This document shows positions 30,908 through 39,290 of a stretch of DNA of 64,000 bases, in pieces. The notes under the pieces were generated by a model. That model worked only from the letters and a program-made list of their open reading frames with translations, was not told where the DNA came from and made no database searches. Position numbers and translations under genes: made by a program. The stretch is from Staphylococcus americanisciuri (lineage in GTDB: Bacteria; Bacillota; Bacilli; Staphylococcales; Staphylococcaceae), in contig NZ_JANUXY010000007.1 of the NCBI RefSeq assembly GCF_024814435.1, positions 51,050 through 115,049 of the forward strand, in the 5' to 3' direction. The stretch's first letter is position 1; each line of letters begins with the position of its first letter.

Positions 30908-32109
30908 TAGTTCCCCCTTAAATAATGACTAATATCTTTTTTAATATTTTGATAGCTCTTGTAATCAGGAACAGTATCCACTACTCCACTTAAAAATATT
31001 TCACTTTTTTTCTTATCAGATCTATCATATTCACCCAGTCGATCAGACAACTTTTTCACTTTAATCGCTTCTTCTTTATTTAAAACATATATACTATCAC
31101 TTCTATCAATTCCATCTAATATCTCAACATAATGTGTACTAAATAGTAAAGTCGCTTCATTGTTATTAATATCAGACAAGAAAAACTCTAAAATACTTGC
31201 AACGATTCGCTTATTTAAATGATTTTCAATTTCGTCAATTATCAGATACCCACCTCTTGATAGAACCGTTACTATATTGGCAAATATATTTAGTCCTTTG
31301 ATTGTCCCGGATGATAAAATATCTCCTAAATCAGCAATACCTGAAGTGTGTATCACATCGGAATTTTTAAATTTAATTTCAAATTTTGGTAAAGTATGTT
31401 TTTTAAAATGATACTTTTCCTCATCTTTAATTCTAAATATCTCCACACTAGGATCTAAATACCTTATAAATGATTCATTAGTCAAATTGTTCAAGTAATA
31501 TGCAAAAACATTCGTATCTGTTAGATTAATCAATTCAAATACTTTCCCACTTCTGTTTTCTTTTTCATTTAAGACTGCTGAGAAAATTGAGTCTTCATCT
31601 TTCAAATATGAGTTATTTAAAACGCTTCTATTTTGTATGTGGTCATATAACTCATCATTAAAAATATTTTTCTTATTTACTCTTCTACTGACTTTTCTCA
31701 AGTACAAATCCTCATCATAGAAATATAATTTAGAGTTGGCATCTTCTTTATTCTCTTTCATTATAGTGGATTGAATTAGATAGATATCGTTTTCCTTCTC
31801 ATCGTACAAGTACATTTTTACGTTTAATTGATCACTAAAATTCTTTGATAAGTTAGTATGAAATAAGATGCTATCATTATCTATATAAATCGATAATAAA
31901 CTTTCTATTATTGCTAAAGTTGTTGTTTTACCAGAAGCATTAATACCAACAAATGATATTGAATTTTGTTTATAGATACTATTAAATAAGTGCGTAACAG
32001 TTGCATTAGTCTCATAGGCACTAACTTTTTTACTTGCTATAAAATCAACCTTTAATTCTTCATTTTCAAAGTTACTCAATCCATTTACTATTATTCTTAA
32101 AGCTTTCAT
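30907..32109 (-). CDS. AAA (ABC/SMC-like) ATPase of a putative defence pair
   Basis: 400-residue AAA_15/AAA_21-type ATPase. Walker A is FVGINASGKTTT at about 53-64, an ABC-like signature is GDILSSGTIKGLN near 280, Walker B is YLIIDEIENHL near 310, and the switch histidine is in LLFSTHYVEIL near 340. The region between Walker A and signature is long and AT-rich. This layout matches ATPases of AbiL, PARIS (AriA), Septu and OLD-type systems, and it is followed immediately by a TOPRIM-like gene. Composition differs from the metabolic genes on both sides, suggesting acquisition. Confidence 0.75.
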   Translation of the reverse strand: MKALRIIVNGLSNFENEELKVDFIASKKVSAYETNATVTHLFNSIYKQNSISFVGINASGKTTTLAIIESLLSIYIDNDSILFHTNLSKNFSDQLNVKMYLYDEKENDIYLIQSTIMKENKEDANSKLYFYDEDLYLRKVSRRVNKKNIFNDELYDHIQNRSVLNNSYLKDEDSIFSAVLNEKENRSGKVFELINLTDTNVFAYYLNNLTNESFIRYLDPSVEIFRIKDEEKYHFKKHTLPKFEIKFKNSDVIHTSGIADLGDILSSGTIKGLNIFANIVTVLSRGGYLIIDEIENHLNKRIVASILEFFLSDINNNEATLLFSTHYVEILDGIDRSDSIYVLNKEEAIKVKKLSDRLGEYDRSDKKKSEIFLSGVVDTVPDYKSYQNIKKDISHYLRGN

Positions 32110-32338
32110 AATAACATCCTCTTCTCATAATTAGCTTTAATTTATATTAACGTATTTTCTGTAATTTTACTACACTTGCGGCGAATATAAGTTGATATCG
32201 CTTTTTAATAACATATTTTTCGTTTTTAGTTACAATCATGCTTATTCAATCAGTATTATGCTAATAAATATAAAACACTTCTTCTCCAAATACTCCCTTA
32301 TTAATATTAATCAACTTCTCTAAACTAACCTTATTTAT

Positions 32339-32370
32339 AAAACCCCATAAACGCTCGTTTACAGGGTTTT
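32339..32370 (-). terminator. Terminator of the metQ-like operon
   Basis: Read on the minus strand AAAACCCtGTAAAC pairs with GTTTATgGGGTTTT around GAGC, followed by a weak T-rich tail. It ends the metNPQQ transcript. The remaining bases up to 32382 and 32110-32338 hold the promoter of the ATPase unit and nothing else I can name. Confidence 0.85.
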
Positions 32371-32382
32371 GTGAATATTGTA

Positions 32383-33204
32383 TTATTTCGCTGGAATTAC
32401 CGCACCATCATACTCTTTATTAATGAAATCACGTACTTCATCTGATTGTAAGGCTTTGATTAAGTCTTGGAACTTCTTGTCATTCTTATGTCCTTTTTGT
32501 ACAACTAATACGTTAGCGAATGGTGAAGATTCATCTTCTACTGCAATTGAATCTTTTAACGGTCTCAATCCATTATCAATGGCGTAGTTAGAGTTCATGA
32601 TGACAGCATCACCTTCATTATTATTATATGTTTTCGGTAAGAACTCTGCGCCTTGTTGGTTATCAAACTCTAAATGTTTTTTGTTTTCAATAATATCATC
32701 TAGCTTAGCATCTTCTATTTTGATACCTGGTTTTATTTTTATCAGACCTTCTTTGACGAAAAATGATAAGAAACGACCTTCTTCTGCCGGATTATTAGAA
32801 ATATAGATTTTTGCACCGTCTGGTAAGTCTTTCAAGCTTTTATGTTTCTTACTGTATACGGCCATTGGTGTTGTTAATACTTTACCTACTTCTTCAATTT
32901 GATAGCCGTGAGATTTTTGCTCAGCTTTTAAATAAGGGACATGCTGGAACATGTTAGCATCAACATCCCCTTTGTCTAATAACTTGTTTGGAATTTTATA
33001 GTCATTTACTTCTCTCACTTCAACGTCATAGCCATCTTTTTTTAGAATTTCTCCGGCTTTTCGTGCCACTTCACCATGTGGTGTTGGTGTCGCCGCTATC
33101 ACAATTTTTTTATCTTCTTTAGCTGCTTCTTTTTTATTACCACATGCAGTTAATGCAATAGCAACTGCTGCTAACAAAACGATTACAAATCTTAAATTTT
33201 TCAT
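32383..33204 (-). CDS. metQ: MetQ-type methionine-binding lipoprotein, second copy
   Basis: 273-residue substrate-binding lipoprotein of the methionine ABC importer. It has a signal peptide with lipobox LTAC (lipidated Cys after about 20 residues), a NlpA/MetQ fold with VIAATPTPHGEVA, DANMFQHVPYL and YISNNPAEEGRFL. ATG 33204 follows AAAGGGG. It is about two-thirds identical by eye to the neighbouring MetQ and lies beyond a strong terminator, so it may be expressed at a lower level or from its own promoter. It may bind another form such as D-methionine or peptides. Confidence 0.92.
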   Translation of the reverse strand: MKNLRFVIVLLAAVAIALTACGNKKEAAKEDKKIVIAATPTPHGEVARKAGEILKKDGYDVEVREVNDYKIPNKLLDKGDVDANMFQHVPYLKAEQKSHGYQIEEVGKVLTTPMAVYSKKHKSLKDLPDGAKIYISNNPAEEGRFLSFFVKEGLIKIKPGIKIEDAKLDDIIENKKHLEFDNQQGAEFLPKTYNNNEGDAVIMNSNYAIDNGLRPLKDSIAVEDESSPFANVLVVQKGHKNDKKFQDLIKALQSDEVRDFINKEYDGAVIPAK

Positions 33205-33247
33205 GAAATACCCCTTTCTTGTACCCATCTACATTGAATTTAGTTAT

Positions 33248-33295
33248 AAAAAAAGACGGGGTCACGCTGTGATTCATAACAACGTGCTCCCATCT
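33248..33295 (-). terminator. Strong terminator between the two metQ genes
   Basis: On the minus strand GATGGGAGCACG...CGTGACCCCGTC is followed by seven T. It separates the first three genes (metN, metP, metQ) from the second metQ. Confidence 0.9.
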
Positions 33296-33320
33296 TGCTT
33301 ATTTAGTTCTCAAGGTAACT

Positions 33321-34139
33321 TTATTTTGCTGGTACTACAGCACCTTCATATTTTTTGTTGATAAAATCTTTAATATCTTTTGATTGTAAAACTTCCATCA
33401 ATGCTTTGATTTTCTCATCATCTTTGTGACCTTCTTGAACTGCAATCAAGTTAGCGTATGGGTTGTCTTTACCATTTTCAACAGCAATAGAATCTTTTTG
33501 TGGGCTTAACTTTTGCTCAATCGCAAAGTTAGAGTTGATGATGACTGCATCACCTTCATTGTTTTGATAAGTTTTTGTTAAGAATTCTGCTGATTGCTTG
33601 TTGTTGAACTTGATATTTTTTTTGTTTTCTACGATGTCATCAAATGTTGCGTCTTGGATTTTAACACCATCTTTGATTTTGATTAAACCTTCATCCACAA
33701 AGAATTTTAAGAAACGACCTTGCTCAGCTGGATTGTTTGAAACAAAGATTTCAGCACCATCTGGTAAGTCTTTCAAGCTTTTATATTTTTTTGAATAAAC
33801 AGCCATTGGCTCCAAGTGTACGTTACCTGCAGATTCAATTTTATAACCTTTTTCTTTCTTCTCAATCTCTAAGTATGGCGTATGTTGGAAGAAGTTAGCA
33901 TCTAATTCTCCAGCATCTGTTAATTTGTTAGGTGTCGTATAGTCATTGATTGTCTTGATTTCTAAGTCATAACCTTTTTCTTTCAAAAGTGGTTTGGCTT
34001 GTTCTAAAATTTCAGCGTGAGGTGCTGGTGAAGCGCCAACAACAATTTTTTTGTTGTCTTTCGCTTCATCTTTGTTGCCACATGCCGCAAGTGCGACAGC
34101 TAAAACGAAAATAAGTGCAATGGATAAAATTCTTTTCAT
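33321..34139 (-). CDS. metQ: MetQ-type methionine-binding lipoprotein, first copy
   Basis: 272-residue lipoprotein, signal peptide ending in the lipobox LAAC (Cys about residue 20), then the MetQ fold with VVGASPAPHAEILEQ, DANFFQHTPYL and FVSNNPAEQGRFL. It is anchored outside the membrane and hands methionine to MetP. It starts 23 bases after metP, behind AAAGGAGC, and is the natural binding protein of this MetNPQ importer under riboswitch control. Confidence 0.94.
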   Translation of the reverse strand: MKRILSIALIFVLAVALAACGNKDEAKDNKKIVVGASPAPHAEILEQAKPLLKEKGYDLEIKTINDYTTPNKLTDAGELDANFFQHTPYLEIEKKEKGYKIESAGNVHLEPMAVYSKKYKSLKDLPDGAEIFVSNNPAEQGRFLKFFVDEGLIKIKDGVKIQDATFDDIVENKKNIKFNNKQSAEFLTKTYQNNEGDAVIINSNFAIEQKLSPQKDSIAVENGKDNPYANLIAVQEGHKDDEKIKALMEVLQSKDIKDFINKKYEGAVVPAK

Positions 34140-34162
34140 ATTTTTAAGCTCCTTTTTTTGAA

Positions 34163-34858
34163 TTATCGTTTATCTATTTTATTTGTAAACCAATCCCCTA
34201 AGAATTGAATCACAAAAACGATGACTAAGATTAAAATAGTTGAAACTAAGATGACATCATTTTGATTGCGTGTAAAACCAGTCAAGTACGCTAAGTTACC
34301 TAGCCCACCTGCACCGATAACACCGGCAATTGCAGTTGAGCCTACAAGTGCAATTGCTGTAACTGTTATACCAGAGATTAATGCTGGCAAGGATTCCGGA
34401 ATCAATACTTTCCAGATAATTGTCCATGTATTTGATCCCATTGAACGTGCCGCCTCAATTACACCTTTATCAATTTCTTTAAGCGCAATCTCTACAAGAC
34501 GTCCATAGAATGGTGAAGCACCAATAATCAATGCTGGTAGCGCGCCTGTTGGTCCACTAATCGTTCTAAAGACTAAGCTTGTAAATGGAATTAACAACAG
34601 AATTAAGATGATAAATGGAATCGCTCGGAATAAGTTAACAAAGAATGATACGATACTATAAAATACTCGCCCAGCTTTGGACCTACTCTTAGATGTTAGA
34701 AATAATATCACACCTAAAATTAAACCGAGAATAAACGAAAAGATTGTTGCAATGACTGTCATATATAGCGTTTCATATGTTGCTACCCAAACATCTGGCC
34801 AACGCACATACGGCATTGTGATCATCTCTTGAAGTATTTCGCTAAAACTTTTACCCAT
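34163..34858 (-). CDS. metP: Methionine ABC importer permease MetP
   Basis: 231-residue permease with five helices and the EAA coupling motif [22 protein letters not shown] that contacts MetN. N-terminal extension carries [19 protein letters not shown]. Its ATG overlaps metN by 8 bases, behind GAGGTGATC. Family known as MetI; the gene is called metP in Bacillales. Confidence 0.95.
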   Translation of the reverse strand: MGKSFSEILQEMITMPYVRWPDVWVATYETLYMTVIATIFSFILGLILGVILFLTSKSRSKAGRVFYSIVSFFVNLFRAIPFIILILLLIPFTSLVFRTISGPTGALPALIIGASPFYGRLVEIALKEIDKGVIEAARSMGSNTWTIIWKVLIPESLPALISGITVTAIALVGSTAIAGVIGAGGLGNLAYLTGFTRNQNDVILVSTILILVIVFVIQFLGDWFTNKIDKR

Positions 34859-35879
34859 GTCTGATCACCTCTACTTGAATGTTTTGTGTAGCTAAGTCTT
34901 GCTGGATATGCTCAAAATTCTGTTGTGAAATCGACGGAATATGAACCAATAAGAAACCAGCAGCCCCTGTTTTGGCTTGCTTAATATTCCCTTCTAAAAT
35001 ATTGACGGTCACATGATGTTTCTGAGCAATATCTGACACGACAGGTTGTGTCGTGTTATCGCCAGAGAATGTAAGCTTGATAACTTTATCATCTTGTCCT
35101 AAATCTAAAGTATTTACAATCGCTTCAAAGTCTTGCTTTGGTTGTAAATCTTCTTGCACAAAGCGCTTTGTTACCTTATGCTGAGGATTTTCAAATACTT
35201 CTGAGACACTGCCTTGTTCGATCACTCGACCATTTTCCATGACAGCCACCTCATCACACACACGACGAATAACGTGCATTTCATGTGTGATGATAATAAT
35301 CGTCAAGTTTTGTTCTTTTTTCAATTGTAATAATAAATCTAGAATCTCATCTGTTGTTTGTGGATCTAATGCGCTTGTTGCTTCATCGCAAAGTAGTACT
35401 TCAGGATCATTGGCAAGTGCTCGTGCTATACCAACACGCTGTTTTTGACCACCTGATAGTTCAGACGGATAAGCATGCTCTCTTCCTGCTAAACCAACAC
35501 GTGCAACCAATGCTTTAGCCTTTTTTAATGCTTCAGCTTTTGGCACACCAGCAATTTCTAGTGGGAATTTGATGTTTTCAATTACTGTTCTTGACCATAG
35601 CAAGTTGAAGTGTTGGAAAATCATGCTTACTTTCTGGCGTTTTTGTCGCAATGCTTGTTTGCTCAATGTGCCAATATTATCACCACCGATAATGACATCT
35701 CCCGCAGTTGGTGTCTCTAAATAATTAAAGAGTCTAACCAATGTACTTTTACCCGCTCCAGAAAATCCGATAATCCCGTAAATAGTACCTTTATCAATAT
35801 TGAGATTCACGTGATCAACAGCAGTCACAGTTTTGGATTTGCTCTCATATTTTTTAACAATATTTTTCAACTCGATCAT
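34851..35879 (-). CDS. metN: Methionine ABC importer ATPase MetN
   Basis: 342-residue ATPase. Walker A is [10 protein letters not shown] near 37, signature [15 protein letters not shown] near 140, Walker [14 protein letters not shown]-loop ITHEMH. The C-terminal NIL domain (from about 260) is an ACT-like methionine-sensing domain that inhibits transport when methionine is plentiful. The ATG follows AAAGGAGGAGCAAC. First gene after the SAM riboswitch. Confidence 0.96.
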   Translation of the reverse strand: MIELKNIVKKYESKSKTVTAVDHVNLNIDKGTIYGIIGFSGAGKSTLVRLFNYLETPTAGDVIIGGDNIGTLSKQALRQKRQKVSMIFQHFNLLWSRTVIENIKFPLEIAGVPKAEALKKAKALVARVGLAGREHAYPSELSGGQKQRVGIARALANDPEVLLCDEATSALDPQTTDEILDLLLQLKKEQNLTIIIITHEMHVIRRVCDEVAVMENGRVIEQGSVSEVFENPQHKVTKRFVQEDLQPKQDFEAIVNTLDLGQDDKVIKLTFSGDNTTQPVVSDIAQKHHVTVNILEGNIKQAKTGAAGFLLVHIPSISQQNFEHIQQDLATQNIQVEVIRHG

Positions 35880-35921
35880 GTTGCTCCTCCTTTGTTCAAA
35901 GCATTTCCCTCATAATTCAAA

Positions 35922-36090
35922 AACAAAAATTGCCTTCTCTTTTTGTAATGAAAGAGAAGGCAATTTTGAAAGTACCATTCTCTCATCTTCAAAAGTTTAA
36001 AACAACTTTATGTGACTTGGCACCATTTCTATTCCTAGACGGTTGCCGGGCTTCAAAGGGCACATCCCTCCACCACTCTTGATAAGAGTT
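35922..36090 (-). promoter_or_regulatory. SAM-I (S-box) riboswitch and terminator
   Basis: Minus-strand leader with the S-box core: CTCTTATCAAGAG P1-type arm, GGTGGAGGGA, GGATGTGCCC..GAAGCCCGGCAACC. It ends in a terminator whose arms AAATTGCCTTCTCTTT and AAAGAGAAGGCAATTT are followed by TTTTG. With SAM bound, metNPQ transcription should stop; with low SAM the antiterminator forms. It lies 43 bases upstream of metN. Confidence 0.96.
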
Positions 36091-36127
36091 TTCTGAATAT
36101 TGAATTGTTTAAATCTTACCACCTTAA

Positions 36128-36442
36128 TCAAATTTCGTCAATGGCTTTTTTTATTTTTTCTAACAAAAACGGAACTGATTGAAATGCGTACAATCTGTCA
36201 TGTTCTCGATTACGTTTCATAATCAATAATACGGGAACTGATTGTATCTCATGTTCTTGATTAAATATCGGATAATAATTCAAATCGACTTTGGTCAATG
36301 GGAGCTTTACAATATTGTTTGCGACATCCAACATTCGTTCTGAAACTTTACATGTACCGCACATAGTTGTATAGCCAAATATAAGATGGATATCTCGATC
36401 AAAATATTGTGTAAGTTTTTCTTGAGATTCGTCACGATGCAT
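36128..36442 (-). CDS. Thioredoxin-like protein (YusE-like)
   Basis: 104-residue thioredoxin-fold protein with active-site TTMCGTCKVSERM (CxxC) and the cis-proline strand QSVPVLLIM. It is the homolog of yusE in Bacillus, which also stands between the methionine importer and gcvH. Likely a disulfide reductase; partner unknown. Confidence 0.85.
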   Translation of the reverse strand: MHRDESQEKLTQYFDRDIHLIFGYTTMCGTCKVSERMLDVANNIVKLPLTKVDLNYYPIFNQEHEIQSVPVLLIMKRNREHDRLYAFQSVPFLLEKIKKAIDEI

Positions 36443-36516
36443 TATCTACTATTCCTTTTCTATTGATAGTCCTTTGAGCATAGCACTTTTTCATTGTTAT
36501 CCGCAATATACCTATC

Positions 36517-36555
36517 TAAAAAACTCGGCTTAGAACGTCATCGTCTAAACCGAGT
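36517..36555 (-). terminator. Terminator of gcvH
   Basis: On the minus strand ACTCGGtTTAGA pairs with TCTAAgCCGAGT around a 9-base loop, then TTTTTT. Confidence 0.95.
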
Positions 36556-36571
36556 CAAGTCATATTGTGTA

Positions 36572-36952
36572 TTATTCACCAATCATCGCTTCATAGCTAG
36601 CTGCATCCATCAATGCATCTAACTCGCTTTCATCTGTTAACTCAACTTTAACCATCCATGCATTTTCATATGGCGACTCGTTAACAGCTTCAGGTTCATC
36701 TTCTAAATTTTCGTTCACTTCAACAATCTTACCAGAAACAGGAGAATACAATTCTGATACCGTTTTAACTGATTCAACGCTACCAAATGTATCACCTTCA
36801 GATACTTCATCGTCAACTTCAGGAAGTTCAACAAATACGATATCGCCTAATTCATTTTGTGCAAAATCAGTAATACCAATAATTGCTGTATTTCCTTCAA
36901 CTTTTACCCATTCATGCTCTTTTGAATACTTTAAATTGCTTGGCACTGCCAC
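36572..36952 (-). CDS. gcvH: Glycine cleavage system H protein
   Basis: 126-residue lipoyl carrier. The lipoylated lysine is in [20 protein letters not shown]. In Gram-positives GcvH also serves as the first site of lipoyl assembly by LipM/LipA/LipL, so it depends on the lipA gene in this window. GTG 36952 ([15 protein letters not shown]) lies 8 bases after GGAGGGG and matches the S. aureus length; ATG 36967 five codons upstream overlaps the ribosome site. Confidence 0.95.
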   Translation of the reverse strand: MAVPSNLKYSKEHEWVKVEGNTAIIGITDFAQNELGDIVFVELPEVDDEVSEGDTFGSVESVKTVSELYSPVSGKIVEVNENLEDEPEAVNESPYENAWMVKVELTDESELDALMDAASYEAMIGE

Positions 36953-37021
36953 TGAAATCCCCTCCAATTGTTAGTGATATATTTATCATGACACATTGAT
37001 GTATTTCTATCAACTATTTTC

Positions 37022-37375
37022 TTATAACCATGTATCACGATAAGTTTCTTCTTTAAAGCCAACTGTCACTTTATCGCCCAATACAGCTAATGGTCGCTTA
37101 ACTAACATGCCATCTGAAGCTAATAATGCAAGCATCTCATCTTCTGACAAAGTACCAAGTTTTTCTTTCAAGTTCAACTCGCGATATTTAGCACCATGTG
37201 TATTAAATAGTTTTTTCAATTCAATCCCAGTTGTCTCCACAATTTGTTGAAATTCTTCTTTTGTTGGTGTGTGTTGTACAATATCAATCGGTTCAAAGCT
37301 AACACCATGTTCTGTTAAAAACTTAGCTGCTTTTTTACATGTTGTACAATTTTTATATTGATAAAACTTTATCAT
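37022..37375 (-). CDS. ArsC/Spx-family protein (YusI-like)
   Basis: 117-residue ArsC-fold protein with N-terminal CxxC (KNCTTCKKAAKFL) and the family block LVKRPLAVLGDKVTVGF. Related to Spx and arsenate reductase, but the RNA-polymerase-binding residues of Spx are not obvious, so it is the enzyme-like YusI branch, found next to gcvH in Bacillus too. Divergent from the thioredoxin gene. Confidence 0.88.
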   Translation of the reverse strand: MIKFYQYKNCTTCKKAAKFLTEHGVSFEPIDIVQHTPTKEEFQQIVETTGIELKKLFNTHGAKYRELNLKEKLGTLSEDEMLALLASDGMLVKRPLAVLGDKVTVGFKEETYRDTWL

Positions 37376-37505
37376 ATGAACGCCTCCTATAATGACTTAA
37401 CTTAAATATAACAAAGGTTTGAAAAAATTGCTCTTTATATAAATTCTGTTAACTTATATTGTGTATAATACGCTTTCTTATCCTCTACTGCAAGTTACAA
37501 TTCGC

Positions 37506-37534
37506 ATGACTTCTCCTTATAAGTTCGCTATAAT
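37506..37534 (+). promoter_or_regulatory. Promoter of the thioredoxin-family gene
   Basis: ATGACT, 17-base spacer, TATAAT at 37529, about 34 bases before the ATG. Confidence 0.5.
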
Positions 37535-37567
37535 GAGCATACGAAAGAATAAGAGGAGGTATTTTTC

Positions 37568-37891
37568 ATGCAAGCAGTTAAAGATATTGCACAATTCAAT
37601 GAGGTTATCCAAAGTTCAGAACCGGTTATTATTAAATTCGAAGCAGGCTGGTGCCCTGATTGTAAAGTAATGGACATGTGGATTGATCCAATTGTTGAAA
37701 AATATAATGACTATTCATGGTATGTTGTAGACCGTGACGAAGTAGAAGAAGCAGCAGTAAACCACGATGTAATGGGAATTCCAAGCATTTTAATCTTCCA
37801 AAACGGCGAAAAACTTCACCACTTACACTCTGCAAATGCAAAATCACCTGAACAAGTTGAGAACTTCTTAGCAGAGAGTTTGGGTAAATAA
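37568..37891 (+). CDS. Thioredoxin-family protein
   Basis: 107-residue thioredoxin-fold protein with active site EAGWCPDCKVMDMW and the cis-proline strand NHDVMGIPSILIFQNG. It differs from housekeeping TrxA (WCGPC). The start follows AGAGGAGG. Monocistronic, with its own promoter and terminator. Substrate unknown. Confidence 0.9.
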   Translation: MQAVKDIAQFNEVIQSSEPVIIKFEAGWCPDCKVMDMWIDPIVEKYNDYSWYVVDRDEVEEAAVNHDVMGIPSILIFQNGEKLHHLHSANAKSPEQVENFLAESLGK

Positions 37892-37897
37892 CAAAAC

Positions 37898-37948
37898 ACC
37901 GCATATGAAGCAGGAAATTGATGTCCTGTCCATATGCGGTATTTTTTT
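37898..37948. terminator. Bidirectional terminator
   Basis: ACCGCATATG pairs perfectly with CATATGCGGT; a T run follows on the right and an A-rich stretch on the left. It separates the convergent thioredoxin and nitroreductase genes. Confidence 0.9.
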
Positions 37949-38495
37949 AAATATAATCTGTAATAAGTCCTCGGTTTTGTCTTTCGCATCTTTTCATTTT
38001 ATCTTCATCTTGTAAATCGGTTAAATAAATAAAACCTACAAGGCGTTCATCAGGTAGTACAGTAAATGCTTGACGTACTTTCGGATTGAAAATATATTGT
38101 GGTGTCTTCCAACAAGTACCGATACCTTGTTCATACAAAAGTAATAATAAATTTTGAGCAAATGCACCGACTGCCAAATAGTTTTCATTCTCTTCACGTT
38201 GGCGTGCATCACATTTCATAATCAATGCAATAAATCCACCAAGTTTCGTTACAGCATCATAATGACTCTGTTGTTTCTCAGCCTCTCTTGGAAAAGCATA
38301 TTTTGAAATCTCTTGACTCATCACACCCAACTTATGTTTAGGTACGTATACAACACGCCATGGTTCTCTCATACCATGGTTTGGTGCTTCTGCAGCATCT
38401 ATTAAAGCTTGACGCACGGCCACGTCATCTATATGCATATCATGCTTGAATTTTTTGATACTTCTTCGATACTTAATAGCGTCTTGAAGTTCCAT
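37947..38495 (-). CDS. Nitroreductase-family FMN protein, Fur-controlled
   Basis: 182-residue FMN oxidoreductase with N-terminal YRRSIKKFK (FMN phosphate contact) and the dimer-interface block YLAVGAFAQNLLLLLYEQG. It stands under a perfect Fur box. S. aureus has a Fur-regulated nitroreductase (NtrA) needed for iron release from siderophores; this gene has the right regulation and location type to be its counterpart, but identity is inferred. A general nitro- or quinone-reductase is the alternative. Confidence 0.88.
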   Translation of the reverse strand: MELQDAIKYRRSIKKFKHDMHIDDVAVRQALIDAAEAPNHGMREPWRVVYVPKHKLGVMSQEISKYAFPREAEKQQSHYDAVTKLGGFIALIMKCDARQREENENYLAVGAFAQNLLLLLYEQGIGTCWKTPQYIFNPKVRQAFTVLPDERLVGFIYLTDLQDEDKMKRCERQNRGLITDYI

Positions 38496-38514
38496 CTCTA
38501 TTTCCCCCTTATTG

Positions 38515-38533
38515 ATTGATAATGATTATCAAT
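38515..38533 (-). promoter_or_regulatory. Fur box upstream of nitroreductase
   Basis: Perfect 9-1-9 palindrome ATTGATAATGATTATCAAT containing the GATAATGATTATC core of the Fur consensus. It lies 20 bases upstream of the nitroreductase start, downstream of aroD, so the nitroreductase is the target. Confidence 0.93.
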
Positions 38534-38549
38534 TATACGCAAAATCGCA

Positions 38550-39281
38550 TTAATTATCAATTATCTCAAACAGCTTAACTGTCTCAAAAAGCTGCTTTAC
38601 AGGAACTTGCCCCGGTGCTACAGCTGTATCTAATGCACCGAATGTTAAACACCCACCAAAAGTTGCTTGTGCTGTTCGTGTAATCAACCCAAGATGTGAC
38701 ATCGAAATGCCTGTAACCCACTCCGTTAGTGCATCACTCGCTTCTGACACTGCTTGCAGTAACACTAAAACGTCCTGACGATTTTGTGGCATCACTGCAA
38801 TTTTCAAGTGACTAGCTTGCATCTGTGATAGATGGAAATACGTCTTCTTTAATACGTCTAAAGATGGTGTTTCGTCAAAATTATGATATGAGGCTACAAT
38901 CATACCACCTTGAGCAATAATCTTACTGCAAAGATCCAGCCGATTCACAGTTGGTGTCCATTCAACATCGACAAAATCTACTTGCGGAACCTTACTGATA
39001 TCCACTAACAGTTGCTGATAATCTGATTCGTCCAATCCCCCAGTCCCCCCTTGACTTTGAGTACGATACGTTACCAACAATTGAAAATCACCTTCAAGTT
39101 GCTTTATTGTCGCAACCATCTGTGACACACTTTCTACATCACACTGTGGAATGGCATCAATACGCAGCTCCAAAATATGAAAATACGCTATATTTTCAGT
39201 TACCTTTGCTAATTCTGCAGAGGTTAATGTTCGCGCAGTCGGCATAAGACTTGCTACAATTTGTGACTTCACATCATTCAC
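38550..39281 (-). CDS. aroD: Type I 3-dehydroquinate dehydratase
   Basis: 243-residue shikimate-pathway enzyme that dehydrates 3-dehydroquinate through a Schiff base. Active-site residues are visible: Glu in HILELRIDAIP, His in VASYHNFDETP, Lys in ASHLKIAVMPQN. 10 bases after the D-lactate dehydrogenase gene, so probably co-transcribed with it. Confidence 0.95.
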   Translation of the reverse strand: MNDVKSQIVASLMPTARTLTSAELAKVTENIAYFHILELRIDAIPQCDVESVSQMVATIKQLEGDFQLLVTYRTQSQGGTGGLDESDYQQLLVDISKVPQVDFVDVEWTPTVNRLDLCSKIIAQGGMIVASYHNFDETPSLDVLKKTYFHLSQMQASHLKIAVMPQNRQDVLVLLQAVSEASDALTEWVTGISMSHLGLITRTAQATFGGCLTFGALDTAVAPGQVPVKQLFETVKLFEIIDN

Positions 39282-39290
39282 CTTTTCTTC

